Of a DNA stretch of 64,000 bases, positions 1 to 9,015 are shown piece after piece (the first letter of the stretch is position 1; each line of letters begins with the position of its first letter). The DNA comes from Pedobacter segetis. GTDB lineage: Bacteria > Bacteroidota > Bacteroidia > Sphingobacteriales > Sphingobacteriaceae. Both the position numbers and the translations under genes were made by a program. The notes beneath the pieces were generated by a model. The model ran no database searches. It was not told the origin of the DNA and saw only the letters and a program-made list of their open reading frames with translations. Where the stretch lies: assembly GCF_016623585.1 (NCBI RefSeq), contig NZ_JAEHFY010000011.1, positions 84,810 to 148,809 on the forward strand, in the 5' to 3' direction.

Positions 1-1663
1 GTGAAATACCTACCGGAAAGAACTTACTAGAATAATCATCCTCTCTATATTTATTTTGATAAAGCTCTTCACCTAAAAGCGCATCAATTCTATTGTTCTT
101 TGCAAACTTCGATTTTGACTTACTAAAATCAAAAGTTAGCACATTAGAGTTTGTTAAAGAATTTCTTCCGCTAGTGGTAATGCCCGCGGTTGGCATATTA
201 GAGTTTTGTTTTGCAACACTGGTAATGGTATCGTTAAAGAAAGTATTTCTTCTGTCTTGCATATCAACACCAACAGTTGTTTTAAAGGCTAAATATTTAT
301 TGAATTTGTAAGTTACATTACCACTTAAATTAGTGGTATTAGTAATATTTTTACGATATTCTGCCTGATTTAATAAAAGAGGGTTTATTAATGCTAAACT
401 ATTAGAGTTGGTTTCTAAAGCATAGTCAGGATCGTAATCTAATAAATCTTGACCCGCACCTAAAATTGGCTTATATTTAATAGCATGTCTCAATCTGTTA
501 GTAGAAGATGAGCCTTCGCTAGAAGTTCCCGCTCCATTAACATTAGTATTATTATACCTTACAGAAAAACTAGCAGATAGCTTATCATTTACTTTTTGAT
601 CAAGTTTAAGGTTGATCAAGTTTCTATTAAAATCAGACCCTAACTGAACCCCTTGTTCAGAATTATTAGTATAGCTTACATTGTATTTTGTAGTAGCTGT
701 TCCACCTGTTAAACTTACATTCTGAGTTTGTTGTAAAGCTGTTCTTCCAAATAATTCGTCTTGCCAATCTACAAAAGGTGCATCTTTATAAAGTTCTAGA
801 TCTGCAAAATTACCGTATGTACTTTGGAAGGTGTTTTCTTGAGTAGTGCTACCTCTGCTTCTATCATACTGATAAAGCACAAAATCATAAGGCTTTAAAA
901 CATCTAATGTTCTTAATAACTTCCTAGCACCAACAAGCCCACTATAAGAAATTTTTGGTGCTTGCTCTTTTCCTCCTTTAGTAGTAATGATTACTACTCC
1001 ATTTGCACCGCGAGAACCATAAATAGCAGTTGCCGACGCATCTTTTAAAACATCAATTGAAGCAATGTCTTGTGGTGCTAAACTTGAAAGGGCATCCTCA
1101 ACCTGAACACCATCTACAATATATAAGGGTGAGTTATCTTGGGTAATAGAACCCCCGCCTCTAACCTTTATTTGTGCAGATGCGCCAGGAGTTCCCTCTG
1201 AAGAAATTATTTGAACACCCGCTAATCTTCCGGCAAGTGCTTCTGCGGTAGAGTTTATTGGAGTATCTTTTAATTGTTTTGCACCAATCGATGATACAGA
1301 ACCTGTTAAATCTCTTCTATTAACCGTTTGGTAACCAATGGCAACAACCTCGTTTAAAAGTTGAGAGTCGTTTTCTAGTATAACGTTTAATGTCTTTTGC
1401 TCTGATATTTTAACACTTTTAACCTTAAAACCTATATAGGTAAATGTAAGGGTAGAACCACTAGCCGCTTTAATGCTGTAATTTCCATTTACATCTGTTT
1501 GGGTTCCTGTTTTTGTTCCAACAACTGTAACTGATACACCTATTAAGGTTTCTCCTGTTGTTGAATCTGTAACCTTACCGGTAATTAGTCTAGTTTGTGC
1601 AAATGCGGCACTTAACGTAAACCCAATTACTAATAAAAAAAGTAGAATTTTTTTTCTCATCAT
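1..1663 (-). CDS. SusC/RagA family TonB-linked outer-membrane receptor (N-terminal part)
   Basis: Outer-membrane transporter that in this family imports glycans or peptides with TonB energy, together with a SusD lipoprotein. About 554 residues are visible and the frame stays open to the left edge, so the gene is cut by the window. The order is a signal peptide (MMRKKILLFLL, hydrophobic, ending AFAQ), a carboxypeptidase-regulatory-like fold (ITGKVTDSTTGETLIGV), then the plug domain with the SusC signature SPLYIVDGVQ and LKDASATAIYGSRGANGVV, then the start of the barrel. Two adjacent ATGs (1663 and 1660) are possible starts. It is divergent from a LacI regulator; a susD gene would be expected outside the window. 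The substrate cannot be told. Confidence 0.93.
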   Translation of the reverse strand, partial: MMRKKILLFLLVIGFTLSAAFAQTRLITGKVTDSTTGETLIGVSVTVVGTKTGTQTDVNGNYSIKAASGSTLTFTYIGFKVKSVKISEQKTLNVILENDSQLLNEVVAIGYQTVNRRDLTGSVSSIGAKQLKDTPINSTAEALAGRLAGVQIISSEGTPGASAQIKVRGGGSITQDNSPLYIVDGVQVEDALSSLAPQDIASIDVLKDASATAIYGSRGANGVVIITTKGGKEQAPKISYSGLVGARKLLRTLDVLKPYDFVLYQYDRSRGSTTQENTFQSTYGNFADLELYKDAPFVDWQDELFGRTALQQTQNVSLTGGTATTKYNVSYTNNSEQGVQLGSDFNRNLINLKLDQKVNDKLSASFSVRYNNTNVNGAGTSSEGSSSTNRLRHAIKYKPILGAGQDLLDYDPDYALETNSNSLALINPLLLNQAEYRKNITNTTNLSGNVTYKFNKYLAFKTTVGVDMQDRRNTFFNDTITSVAKQNSNMPTAGITTSGRNSLTNSNVLTFDFSKSKSKFAKNNRIDALLGEELYQNKYREDDYSSKFFPVGIS

Positions 1664-1853
1664 AAGAATGTTTGTTAAAATTTGAATCTTTTTTAAGAAT
1701 AGGATTTAAGAAAAGATTGAAAGTTTTTTCCCATATAATGGAGATTTTCTCACTTTTCAAAAAAGAATATGCTTAATTATTTTAATTGGTTTAGACAATG
1801 TTAACGAGATTTATACCAATAAAAAAGCTTATTAAGCTAAATAAGTGTGCAAT

Positions 1854-1867
1854 CGATGCCGGCATCG
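1854..1867. promoter_or_regulatory. Candidate LacI-family operator (14-bp perfect palindrome)
   Basis: CGATGCCGGCATCG is a perfect palindrome centred on a CG step, the usual form of LacI-family operators. It sits in the 306-bp space between the divergent SusC and LacI-type genes, about 100 bp before the regulator. A weak -7-like TATTTTAG at 1931-1938 precedes the regulator. Nothing else was recognised in this gap. That it is the operator of the adjacent regulator is inference. Confidence 0.5.
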
Positions 1868-1969
1868 TTACCGAGTGAGGGTTAATTTTTCTCAATAGGA
1901 TAAACTGTTCTAAAATTGCATTTAATTGTGTATTTTAGCTGGTAACATCACATCAATTAAGAATAGAGA

Positions 1970-2977
1970 ATGTTTAAGCCAACAACTATTAAAGATATTG
2001 CCAAAGTCTTAAATCTTTCTACTTCCACAGTTTCCAGGGCATTGAGGGGCGGCTACGAAATTAGTGAGGAAACAAAAAAAATTGTTTTGGAATATGCAGA
2101 AAAAATCAATTTTACTAGAAATCCAATTGCATTAAGTTTAAAAGAGAGACGGAGTTATTCTATTGGGATAATTGTTTGTGAAGTTGCCAATGTTTTTTTC
2201 TCGCAAGCGATTGATGGAATTGAATCTATTGCTTATAACCGTGGGTATAATATCGTGATTTCACAAAGCCATGACCATTATGAACGCGAGGTTACCAATA
2301 TCCAACATTTGGCCAATAGATCTGTAGATGGAATTATTATTTCTTTGGCTGCCGAAACTAAAGATTATTCTCATATAGAAAAATTGCATAACCAAGGTTT
2401 GCCCATCGTTTTTTTTGATAGGATATTGGAAACAATGAACACACATAAAGTTACCAGTAACAATACACAAGGAGCATTTGAAGCAACGGAATACTTAATT
2501 AGTAAAGGGATTAAAAAAATCGCCCATCTTGCTAATGCTAAACAATTATCAATTACAGAGCAAAGAAAAATTGGCTATCTAAATGCCTTAGAAAAACACG
2601 GGATAGTATTTGATGAAAATTATGTAAAATATTGTGAGCATGGGGGAAGCAAAAAAGGAGAGGTAGATACCGCAATTAAAGAATTACTTGATTTGCCACA
2701 AAAGCCAGATGCCATCTTTGTTGCTAGTGACCGTTTAAGCATTGGCTGTTTAGAAGCCTTAAAAAAATATAATCCTAAAAACGATATTTTAATTGCTGGT
2801 TTTAGTAATTCTGATGTAGTAAATTTATTAAAGCCATCTTTATCTTATGTGAGACAGCCAGCATTTGAAATGGGAAGAATTGCTACAGAAATGTTAATTA
2901 ACCTAATAGAAAGCAAATACCCCGTTGAAGAGTTTGAGACAAAAATCTTAGATACAACATTCCATATAAACGAATAG
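1970..2977 (+). CDS. LacI family transcriptional regulator
   Basis: Sugar-responsive DNA-binding repressor or activator, 335 aa, the normal length for the family. The N-terminal helix-turn-helix and hinge are clear (TIKDIAKVLNLSTSTVSRAL, about residues 6-26). They are followed by the periplasmic-binding-protein-like effector domain (SIGIIVCEVANVFFSQ, DGIIISLAAE, FVASDRLSIGCLEAL). ATG at 1970 puts the HTH at the expected position. It is divergent from the SusC gene, a common arrangement for control of glycan-uptake loci. The effector sugar cannot be inferred. Confidence 0.93.
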   Translation: MFKPTTIKDIAKVLNLSTSTVSRALRGGYEISEETKKIVLEYAEKINFTRNPIALSLKERRSYSIGIIVCEVANVFFSQAIDGIESIAYNRGYNIVISQSHDHYEREVTNIQHLANRSVDGIIISLAAETKDYSHIEKLHNQGLPIVFFDRILETMNTHKVTSNNTQGAFEATEYLISKGIKKIAHLANAKQLSITEQRKIGYLNALEKHGIVFDENYVKYCEHGGSKKGEVDTAIKELLDLPQKPDAIFVASDRLSIGCLEALKKYNPKNDILIAGFSNSDVVNLLKPSLSYVRQPAFEMGRIATEMLINLIESKYPVEEFETKILDTTFHINE

Positions 2978-2979
2978 AA

Positions 2980-3340
2980 TTAAACTGTTAATGTAACTTT
3001 AATCTCACAAACTGTTCCTCCATCCAATTTTTAACTGATCTTAAAGTCATGGTCAATAGTTTTCGTCCTAGCACCCACGTTTGTTAACCCCGTATATTTT
3101 TTGACTTTATCAACACCCAACCTTAAACCATTGTCTGTAACCCTAATATTTAGTACTTGATTTTTTAATTGGCATAAAAAGCAATCTCAGTAGCTTGGGC
3201 ATATTTTGATGATATTTTGAAACGCTTCTTGTACGCATCTTGAATAATGATTTCTTGAGCATTAGGCAATTGAATGTTTGAGATTTCTAAACGATCATTG
3301 ACGATAAAAATCCTGATTTTCCTAGTTTTTTAATCATCTT
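2980..3340 (-). pseudogene. Decayed histidine kinase (HATPase domain remnant)
   Basis: Between LacI and MaoC genes the minus strand encodes pieces of a NarX/LytS-type sensor kinase ATPase domain, split by frame changes and stops. Recognisable pieces in order are NDRLEISNIQLPNAQEI, then VQEAFQNIIK in another frame, then KYAQATEIAFYAN, a stop, then NQVLNIRVTDNG, a frame change, GLTNVGARTKTI, a stop, and GGTVCEIKVTLTV ending at 2980. The N-box and G-box resemblance is to histidine kinases; the sensor part is absent. Not functional as read. The rest of the gap to 3533 shows only a short ACACCA/TGGTGT hairpin at 3489-3504. Confidence 0.6.
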
Positions 3341-3533
3341 AGGGTTTAATTCTCCTACGCTTGACTAGAAATAAAAAGGAATTTGCCTTGTTTGCTAAAA
3401 AATTAAACTCTAAGCAATTTCACAACATACATTTAAACAGGCGTTAGGTTTTTTCTTTAAAAGTAAAAATAAAACAGAGATTTAAAGCACACCAAATCTG
3501 GTGTTTACAAGTCAATTAACGTTTAAGATGCGT

Positions 3534-3992
3534 TTAAATAAAATGATATAAGAAAACAACCTCGCCGGTAAAGGCTGGCTTCTTCTCGTCTTTAATTTCT
3601 AACGTTAAACTGATATTTGCTTTTGTAACTCCTCTTAAATTAGCAATGGAGGCTAAGCTAACCTTCAATCTCACTTCGCTATCTACGGTTACTGCCTGGG
3701 CAAACCTTAATTTCTCGATGCCGTAATTGATTTCCATTTTCAGGTTTTGGATGTTCACAATTTGTTTCCATAAGTACGGAATTAAAGAAAGCGTTAAATA
3801 CCCGTGAGCTATCGTTTTCTTAAACGGGCTTTCAACCTCGGCCCTTTCTGGTTGGGTGTGTATCCATTGGTGATCTAAAGTGGCATCGGCAAAAAGATTG
3901 ATTTGGGACTGTTCTATTTTATGCCACTGAGATAAGCCCATGTCTTTACCCAGATGACTTTCAAATTCTTCGTAGTTATTTATTACAACCAT
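3534..3992 (-). CDS. MaoC/NodN-like (R)-specific enoyl-CoA hydratase
   Basis: Hot-dog-fold dehydratase/hydratase of about 152 aa, the usual single-domain NodN/MaoC size. The hydratase signature is visible: FADATLDHQWIHT followed by PFKKTIAHGYLTLSLIPYL. In the family these residues hydrate trans-2-enoyl-CoA or act on related thioesters in the cytoplasm. It is divergent from the TetR efflux operon and shares its intergenic region with two palindromic operators. A -7-like TAGCTTTG lies at 4024-4017 on the minus strand. The physiological substrate is unknown. Confidence 0.85.
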   Translation of the reverse strand: MVVINNYEEFESHLGKDMGLSQWHKIEQSQINLFADATLDHQWIHTQPERAEVESPFKKTIAHGYLTLSLIPYLWKQIVNIQNLKMEINYGIEKLRFAQAVTVDSEVRLKVSLASIANLRGVTKANISLTLEIKDEKKPAFTGEVVFLYHFI

Positions 3993-4075
3993 AGCTTTTA
4001 ATATTGATTAAAAATCCAAAGCTAAAAACAATTCTTTTAATAAAGGGGCAATTTACCTTTTCAAAAAGCCCTAAT

Positions 4076-4106
4076 AATTAATCAATCGATTAATTTAATA
4101 TATTTG
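4076..4106 (+). promoter_or_regulatory. TetR operator O1 with adjacent -7 element
   Basis: A 20-bp inverted repeat (4076-4095; AATTAATC, 4-nt spacer AATC, GATTAATT) is followed 3 nt later by TATATTTG (4099-4106), a perfect Bacteroidota -7 box. Binding of a dimer here would block that promoter. An almost identical operator lies 72 bp downstream. No good TTTG -33 element was seen at the right distance. Confidence 0.6.
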
Positions 4107-4144
4107 AATATCAATAAGTTAGGTAAAGAATACATTTTCATGAC

Positions 4145-4174
4145 AATAATTAATCAATCGATTAATTATTTTTG
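4145..4174 (+). promoter_or_regulatory. TetR operator O2 with overlapping -7 element
   Basis: The same AATTAATC-AATC-GATTAATT core as O1 at 4148-4167, here extended by three further complementary pairs to 4145-4170. It overlaps a TATTTTTG -7 box at 4167-4174, nine bases before the TetR ATG at 4183. A transcript from it would have almost no 5' leader. Autorepression of the TetR efflux operon is inferred. Confidence 0.6.
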
Positions 4175-4182
4175 TTGCCGTA

Positions 4183-4824
4183 ATGACAGAAGAAAGACAA
4201 GATAAAAAAGACCATATACTAGAAATTGCGGAAAAATTATTCGCAGACCTAGGCTATGATGGTGCTTCTACCCGTCATATTTCTCAAGCAGCGGGGGTTA
4301 ATATGGCTATGCTCAATTATTATTTTGGAGGAAAAGAAGGATTGTATTTATCCATTTTCCAAAAACATGTTACTCAGCAAAAAATCAAACTCGAAAACCT
4401 AAATAATGAAGAGATTTCCTCAATAGAAAAGCTGGAGAAGTGCATTGATGATTATGCCGATAAAATGATGTCTAACTGTGCTTTCCAAAAAATAATATAT
4501 AGGGAGATGAGCCTTTCGCAAAGATCAGAATTGAACAAGAAAATAATTTCCCTAATTTCTTTAAATGCTTTAGAGGTAAAAAGAATAATTTCTGAGGGGA
4601 TAAAAAACGGCAGCTTTAACCAAGATGCTGATGCCGATATGTTGGTAGCTTCTTTATTTGGTACTAAAAGTTATATCATTAATGCCGCAGAAATGTCGTC
4701 TTTGTTAATGGGTTATGATGTTACCAATCCTTCTGTTATAGAAACCGTTGTGAAACCACGTCTTAAAAACCATATAAAAAAAATGTTTAGAGCTTATTTA
4801 ATAAACAACAATGAAAATAATTAA
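4183..4824 (+). CDS. TetR/AcrR family transcriptional regulator
   Basis: DNA-binding repressor of 213 aa, typical length. The N-terminal TetR HTH is clear (ILEIAEKLFADLGYDGAST, then RHISQAAGVNMAMLNYYFGG, about residues 10-50); the C-terminal ligand domain is diverged. It is the first gene of a four-gene operon; its end overlaps the TolC-like gene by 14 bp, implying translational coupling. Two matching palindromes directly upstream are its likely operators. By analogy with other TetR-led efflux operons it probably represses the pump until a toxic ligand binds. Confidence 0.93.
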   Translation: MTEERQDKKDHILEIAEKLFADLGYDGASTRHISQAAGVNMAMLNYYFGGKEGLYLSIFQKHVTQQKIKLENLNNEEISSIEKLEKCIDDYADKMMSNCAFQKIIYREMSLSQRSELNKKIISLISLNALEVKRIISEGIKNGSFNQDADADMLVASLFGTKSYIINAAEMSSLLMGYDVTNPSVIETVVKPRLKNHIKKMFRAYLINNNENN

Positions 4825-6175
4825 CACAAAAAACCATAAAATTATTTCTGTGAAAATGGCGAAGTTACTCTGCGTTATTTTTACGTCATTTGCTTTTTTA
4901 TCCCCGCTTATAAGCGTTGCGCAAGAAACTAAAACAATTACCTTAAATGATGCCATTTCATTAGGCTTAACAAACAGTAAAACTTTAAAACTATCAAAGT
5001 CTAAAGTTGATAAAGCAATTTCTGTGTACAACCAAACACTAGATAAGGCTTTGCCTTCTGCAAAAGCAAGCGCAATTTATAACCATGCAGAAATACCCAA
5101 TAATGTTTTACAACTAGGCCCTGGGGACCCTGTTAGGTTACCAAAAAGAGCAGATGCGTTTATAGGTACATTATCTATACAAGAGCTTATTTTTGCGGGG
5201 AATAAACTTAAATATGCAAAAGAAAGTACAGATCTATTAAAGAAAATTACTGAATTAGATGTTGATAAAAGCAAACAGGATGTCTCATTAGCAATTATAA
5301 ACTCTTACCTAAACTTGTATAAGCTGGATCATAGCAAAGAGGTGATCAACCAAAACATAGCCGCAATTGATACGCAGCTTAAACAAACAAACAGATTTTT
5401 TGATCAAGGTTTGGTAACAAAAAACGATGTTTTACGATTGCAACTACAACGTTCCAATATAGAGCTTACCGGTTTAGATCTTGATAAAAACAGGAATATC
5501 GTAAATTATAACCTGGATATTTTATTGGGTTTACAGGAAAATACCATTATTAAAACCGCACCTTTCAATATTGCTGATAATCAAAAAATGGGTTTTGTTG
5601 ATTATTTGGATAGCGCCATGTTAAACCGGGTAGAAATAAAACAAATGGATTTTAGAGCTGGTGTAAACGATAGAAATATCGCTTCTATAAAAGCCGATAA
5701 ACTGCCAACTTTAGGTGCCGGTGTTAGTGCTTATTACCTAAACCCCAAAGGTTTTATCCCAAACCAAAATGAGTTTATAACGCCCTTAACCATTGGCGCA
5801 ACCTTGTCTTGGAATATCAGTAATTTATTTACCACAAAAAATAAAGTTGCAGAAGCCACCATTGATAAAAATGAAACTTTGATCAACAAAAATATTTTAA
5901 TGGATAATATTAAGCTTGATGTTAATAGAAATTATGAAACTTACTTACAGTCTTTAAAACGCATCGATGTGATCAGTGCTTCTATAGCTCAGGCGCAAGA
6001 AAACGATAAAATAGTTACTTCAAAATATCAAAACAACATTGCCTCTATTACTGATAGGATAGATGCAGATACCCAGCTTTTTCAAGCTAAAATAAATTTA
6101 GAAATAGCTAAAGCTGATGCCCAAATAGCTTATTATAACTTATTGCGCTCGGCAGGAATTGAATTAAATCGTTAA
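4811..6175 (+). CDS. TolC family outer-membrane efflux protein
   Basis: Outer-membrane channel of a tripartite drug pump, 454 aa. A signal peptide (CVIFTSFAFLSPLISVAQ) is followed by two repeated TolC-type alpha-barrel halves: ITLNDAISLGLTNSKTLKLS near the N terminus, and LKLDVNRNY-like helices with YYNLLRSAGIEL at the end. The first ATG (4811) lies inside the TetR gene; an internal ATG at 4856 would give a shorter, more standard leader (MAKLLCVIF), so the true start may be 4856. It is followed after 19 bp by the membrane-fusion protein. Confidence 0.9.
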   Translation: MKIINTKNHKIISVKMAKLLCVIFTSFAFLSPLISVAQETKTITLNDAISLGLTNSKTLKLSKSKVDKAISVYNQTLDKALPSAKASAIYNHAEIPNNVLQLGPGDPVRLPKRADAFIGTLSIQELIFAGNKLKYAKESTDLLKKITELDVDKSKQDVSLAIINSYLNLYKLDHSKEVINQNIAAIDTQLKQTNRFFDQGLVTKNDVLRLQLQRSNIELTGLDLDKNRNIVNYNLDILLGLQENTIIKTAPFNIADNQKMGFVDYLDSAMLNRVEIKQMDFRAGVNDRNIASIKADKLPTLGAGVSAYYLNPKGFIPNQNEFITPLTIGATLSWNISNLFTTKNKVAEATIDKNETLINKNILMDNIKLDVNRNYETYLQSLKRIDVISASIAQAQENDKIVTSKYQNNIASITDRIDADTQLFQAKINLEIAKADAQIAYYNLLRSAGIELNR

Positions 6176-6194
6176 ACACAGACATATAAAAACA

Positions 6195-7241
6195 ATGGAA
6201 AATAACAATAAACCAAAATCGAAATCAAAAAAAGTAATCCCATTTATATTGGGTGCAATTATCCTTATTGGCGGCTTTTTTGGAGTAAAGGAATATATTT
6301 ACTTCAGCAACCATGTTGATACCGATGATGCACAAATTGATGGCGATATTAGCCCGGTTGTATCACGTGTGGGCGGGTATATAGATTCTATCTATTTTGA
6401 GGAAAACCAACACGTAAACGCGGGGCAGCTTTTGGTTAAACTTGATGATAGGGACTATAAAATTAAGTTAGAACAGGCGCAGGCAGGTAAGCAATCTGCA
6501 CTAGCCAATGTGAACGTGAGCGAAACGGTGGTTAGTTCAACCTCAGCCAATATCGCCACGGCAAGGGCCAATGTAAACGCTGCTAGTGCAAGGGCAGAAA
6601 AAGCATCAAAAGACTTTGTCCGCTACCAAAACCTAATTAAAGATGGCTCCATCACTCAACAACAATTTGACCAAGCCAAAGCAGAAAAAGAAACGGCTAG
6701 TGCACAATTAGAGGCCGCCAAAGCCCAATTTGCTGCTGCGCAAAAACAAGTGAACACTAGCGAGTCTCAGGTTAGTGCCGCAAATTCTAATATTTCATCA
6801 AGAACGGCAGATATAGACTTTGCCAAATTGCAACTATCGTACACAAAAATTACCGCCCCTTCATCTGGTATCGTATCTAATAAAAACATACAAATTGGCC
6901 AGCTTATACAACCCGGGCAGTCTTTGTTTGCCGTTGTTAACGATAATAGCTTATACGTAAAAGCAAATTTTAAAGAGACACAATTAGAAAAACTAAAAGA
7001 AGGGCAGTTGGTAGATGTGGTTGTTGATGCTTATCCTGATGTTGATCTAAAAGGGCACATTTATAATTTTGCCCCTGCAACGGGTGCTAAGTTCTCATTG
7101 CTCCCACCCGATAACGCTACGGGTAATTACGTAAAGGTTATTCAAAGAGTACCAGTTAAGATAAAATTAGAAAAGAACAAGATCTTGGACAAATTGCGCC
7201 CAGGCATGAGCGTAAAAGCTTCTGTACACATTTCAGAATAA
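6195..7241 (+). CDS. HlyD/EmrA family membrane-fusion protein
   Basis: Periplasmic adaptor of the pump, 348 aa. One N-terminal membrane segment (VIPFILGAIILIGGFFGV) is followed by the EmrA-type motif VDTDDAQIDGDISPVVSRV, the biotinyl-lipoyl half-motif, a long Ala/Gln-rich coiled-coil hairpin (about residues 95-215), the second lipoyl half (YTKITAPSSGIVSNKNI) and a beta-barrel ending LRPGMSVKASVHI. It links the inner-membrane MFS pump to the TolC-like channel. It ends 6 bp before the MFS gene, so the three are cotranscribed. Confidence 0.93.
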   Translation: MENNNKPKSKSKKVIPFILGAIILIGGFFGVKEYIYFSNHVDTDDAQIDGDISPVVSRVGGYIDSIYFEENQHVNAGQLLVKLDDRDYKIKLEQAQAGKQSALANVNVSETVVSSTSANIATARANVNAASARAEKASKDFVRYQNLIKDGSITQQQFDQAKAEKETASAQLEAAKAQFAAAQKQVNTSESQVSAANSNISSRTADIDFAKLQLSYTKITAPSSGIVSNKNIQIGQLIQPGQSLFAVVNDNSLYVKANFKETQLEKLKEGQLVDVVVDAYPDVDLKGHIYNFAPATGAKFSLLPPDNATGNYVKVIQRVPVKIKLEKNKILDKLRPGMSVKASVHISE

Positions 7242-7247
7242 TCAATC

Positions 7248-8795
7248 ATGGCAGAAAAAGGTTTAAGAAAGTGGGTTATTACCATTACCGTAATCACCGC
7301 ATCACTTTTAGAGTTAATAGATACTACCATTGTAAATGTATCCTTGCCCCAAATACAAGGTAATTTAGGTGCCACCCTAGAAGATGTTGCCTGGATAACC
7401 ACTGGCTATGCGATCGCCAATGTGATCATTTTGCCCATGTCTGGTTGGTTAGGCGAAACTTTTGGAAGAAAAAATTACTTCCTTTTTTCTATCGTCATCT
7501 TTACCATTGCATCTTTTTTATGTGGTAATGCCACAAGTTTGGATGAGTTGATCGCTTTTAGGATATTACAAGGTTTAGCAGGAGGTGGATTGATATCTAC
7601 CGGGCAAGCAATTCTTTTAGAAGCTTGGCCACCAGAAGAAGTAGGCGTGGCAACCGCCATGTTTGGTTTAGGTGCGGTTGTTGGGCCAACTTTAGGGCCT
7701 ACCATTGGTGGTTACATCACCGATCATTTCTCTTGGCCTTGGATCTTTTATGTAAATATCCCGGTAGGTATTATTGCCGCTTTTGCTACTTTTCTGTTTA
7801 TTAAAGAAACACCCAAAACGGCTAAAGGGAAACCAATTGATTGGTGGGGAATTGTACTTTTAGCCTTAACAGTTGGAAGTTTACAAACCGTATTAGAAAA
7901 GGGCGAAAGTGAAGATTGGTTTGCAACTTCCTACATCTTGGTATTATCAATTATTTCATTGCTGGGTTTTCTATTGTTTATCTGGCGAGAAAAAAGCACC
8001 GAACATCCCATCGTAAATTTAGACATTCTCAAAAAACGTAGCTTTTCTGTGGGTATGTTCTTTAGTTTCATCTTGGGCTTTGGTTTGTATGGCTCGGTAT
8101 TTATATTCCCCATATTTTGTCAGAATTTATTAGGCTTTACCGCCTTACAAACAGGGGAAATATTACTGCCTGGAGGTTTGGCCACCATTGTTTTGATGCC
8201 CGCTATTGGCATAATGTTAAAGAAGGGTGTGCCCGCACAACTGATGGCGGGTTTTGGTATGCTAATGTTCTTTTTATTTTCATTGATGTTGAGCAAATCT
8301 ACGCTATCTTCTGGCACAGGCGATTTCTTTTGGCCTTTGATAATACGGGGTGTGGGCATGGCCTTTTTATTTGTGCCGCTCACAACACTGGCAATCCAAG
8401 ATCTAAGGGGTAAAGAAATTGGACAGGGGACAGGTTTAAACAATATGGGAAGGCAATTGGGCGGTTCTTTTGGTATTGCCGCACTTACCACTTTTATCCA
8501 TATTAGAAACGGTTTGCACAGAAGCAATTTATTGAGCAATGTTAATGACTACAATACTGCTTTTACGCAAAAAATACAGATGATCACAAGAAGCTTTGAA
8601 GCAAAAGGCTATACTTTTTTAGATGCCCAACACGTAGCCTTAAAAGCCATAGAAGGAATGGTAACCAGACAGACTTTTTTATTGACCTATACCGATGCTT
8701 ATTGGTTGGTTGGTTATACTATGCTGTTCTCTATACCTTTATTATTACTTCAAAAATTTAAGAAAAACGTAGAAATCCCGGCAGACGTACATTAA
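7248..8795 (+). CDS. DHA2 family MFS multidrug transporter (EmrB/QacA type)
   Basis: Inner-membrane drug:proton antiporter of 515 aa with about 14 membrane segments, as expected for the DHA2 family. Motifs seen are LLELIDTTIVNVSLPQI in TM1 (motif D1), the cytoplasmic loop GWLGETFGRKNYFLFS (motif A) and GLGAVVGPTLGPTIGGYI (motif C, antiporter signature). It is the last gene of the TetR-TolC-HlyD-MFS operon and is followed by a strong hairpin. Together the three proteins should form an EmrAB-TolC-like pump; substrates cannot be inferred. Confidence 0.94.
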   Translation: MAEKGLRKWVITITVITASLLELIDTTIVNVSLPQIQGNLGATLEDVAWITTGYAIANVIILPMSGWLGETFGRKNYFLFSIVIFTIASFLCGNATSLDELIAFRILQGLAGGGLISTGQAILLEAWPPEEVGVATAMFGLGAVVGPTLGPTIGGYITDHFSWPWIFYVNIPVGIIAAFATFLFIKETPKTAKGKPIDWWGIVLLALTVGSLQTVLEKGESEDWFATSYILVLSIISLLGFLLFIWREKSTEHPIVNLDILKKRSFSVGMFFSFILGFGLYGSVFIFPIFCQNLLGFTALQTGEILLPGGLATIVLMPAIGIMLKKGVPAQLMAGFGMLMFFLFSLMLSKSTLSSGTGDFFWPLIIRGVGMAFLFVPLTTLAIQDLRGKEIGQGTGLNNMGRQLGGSFGIAALTTFIHIRNGLHRSNLLSNVNDYNTAFTQKIQMITRSFEAKGYTFLDAQHVALKAIEGMVTRQTFLLTYTDAYWLVGYTMLFSIPLLLLQKFKKNVEIPADVH

Positions 8796-8801
8796 AATAA
8801 A

Positions 8802-8831
8802 TAAGGCGGCTTTTATTAAAAAGCCGCCTTA
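8802..8831 (+). terminator. Stem-loop terminator of the efflux operon
   Basis: Thirteen-pair stem (TAAGGCGGCTTTT pairing with AAAAGCCGCCTTA) with a 4-nt loop, 7 bp after the MFS stop codon. No long T run follows on the plus strand, so efficiency is uncertain. The 185 bp after it are AT-rich with nothing recognised. Confidence 0.7.
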
Positions 8832-9015
8832 AATTAACAATTAAAACCTATTAAATCCTAAAAGATCGGTTAAATGCTTTTAGGGTTGATTAACCTTATT
8901 ACTAATTTAATAAATTTTAAGGTTAAAAAGCAAATTTTAATTCAATTTTATCAAAAAAATATTACTTCATAAATACCAAAAGCAAATATATTAATTATAA
9001 ATATTTTATTTTTCT

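Noticed and set aside
8120..8539. 139-codon minus-strand frame
   Set aside because: Shadow of the MFS transporter gene, lying entirely within it on the other strand.
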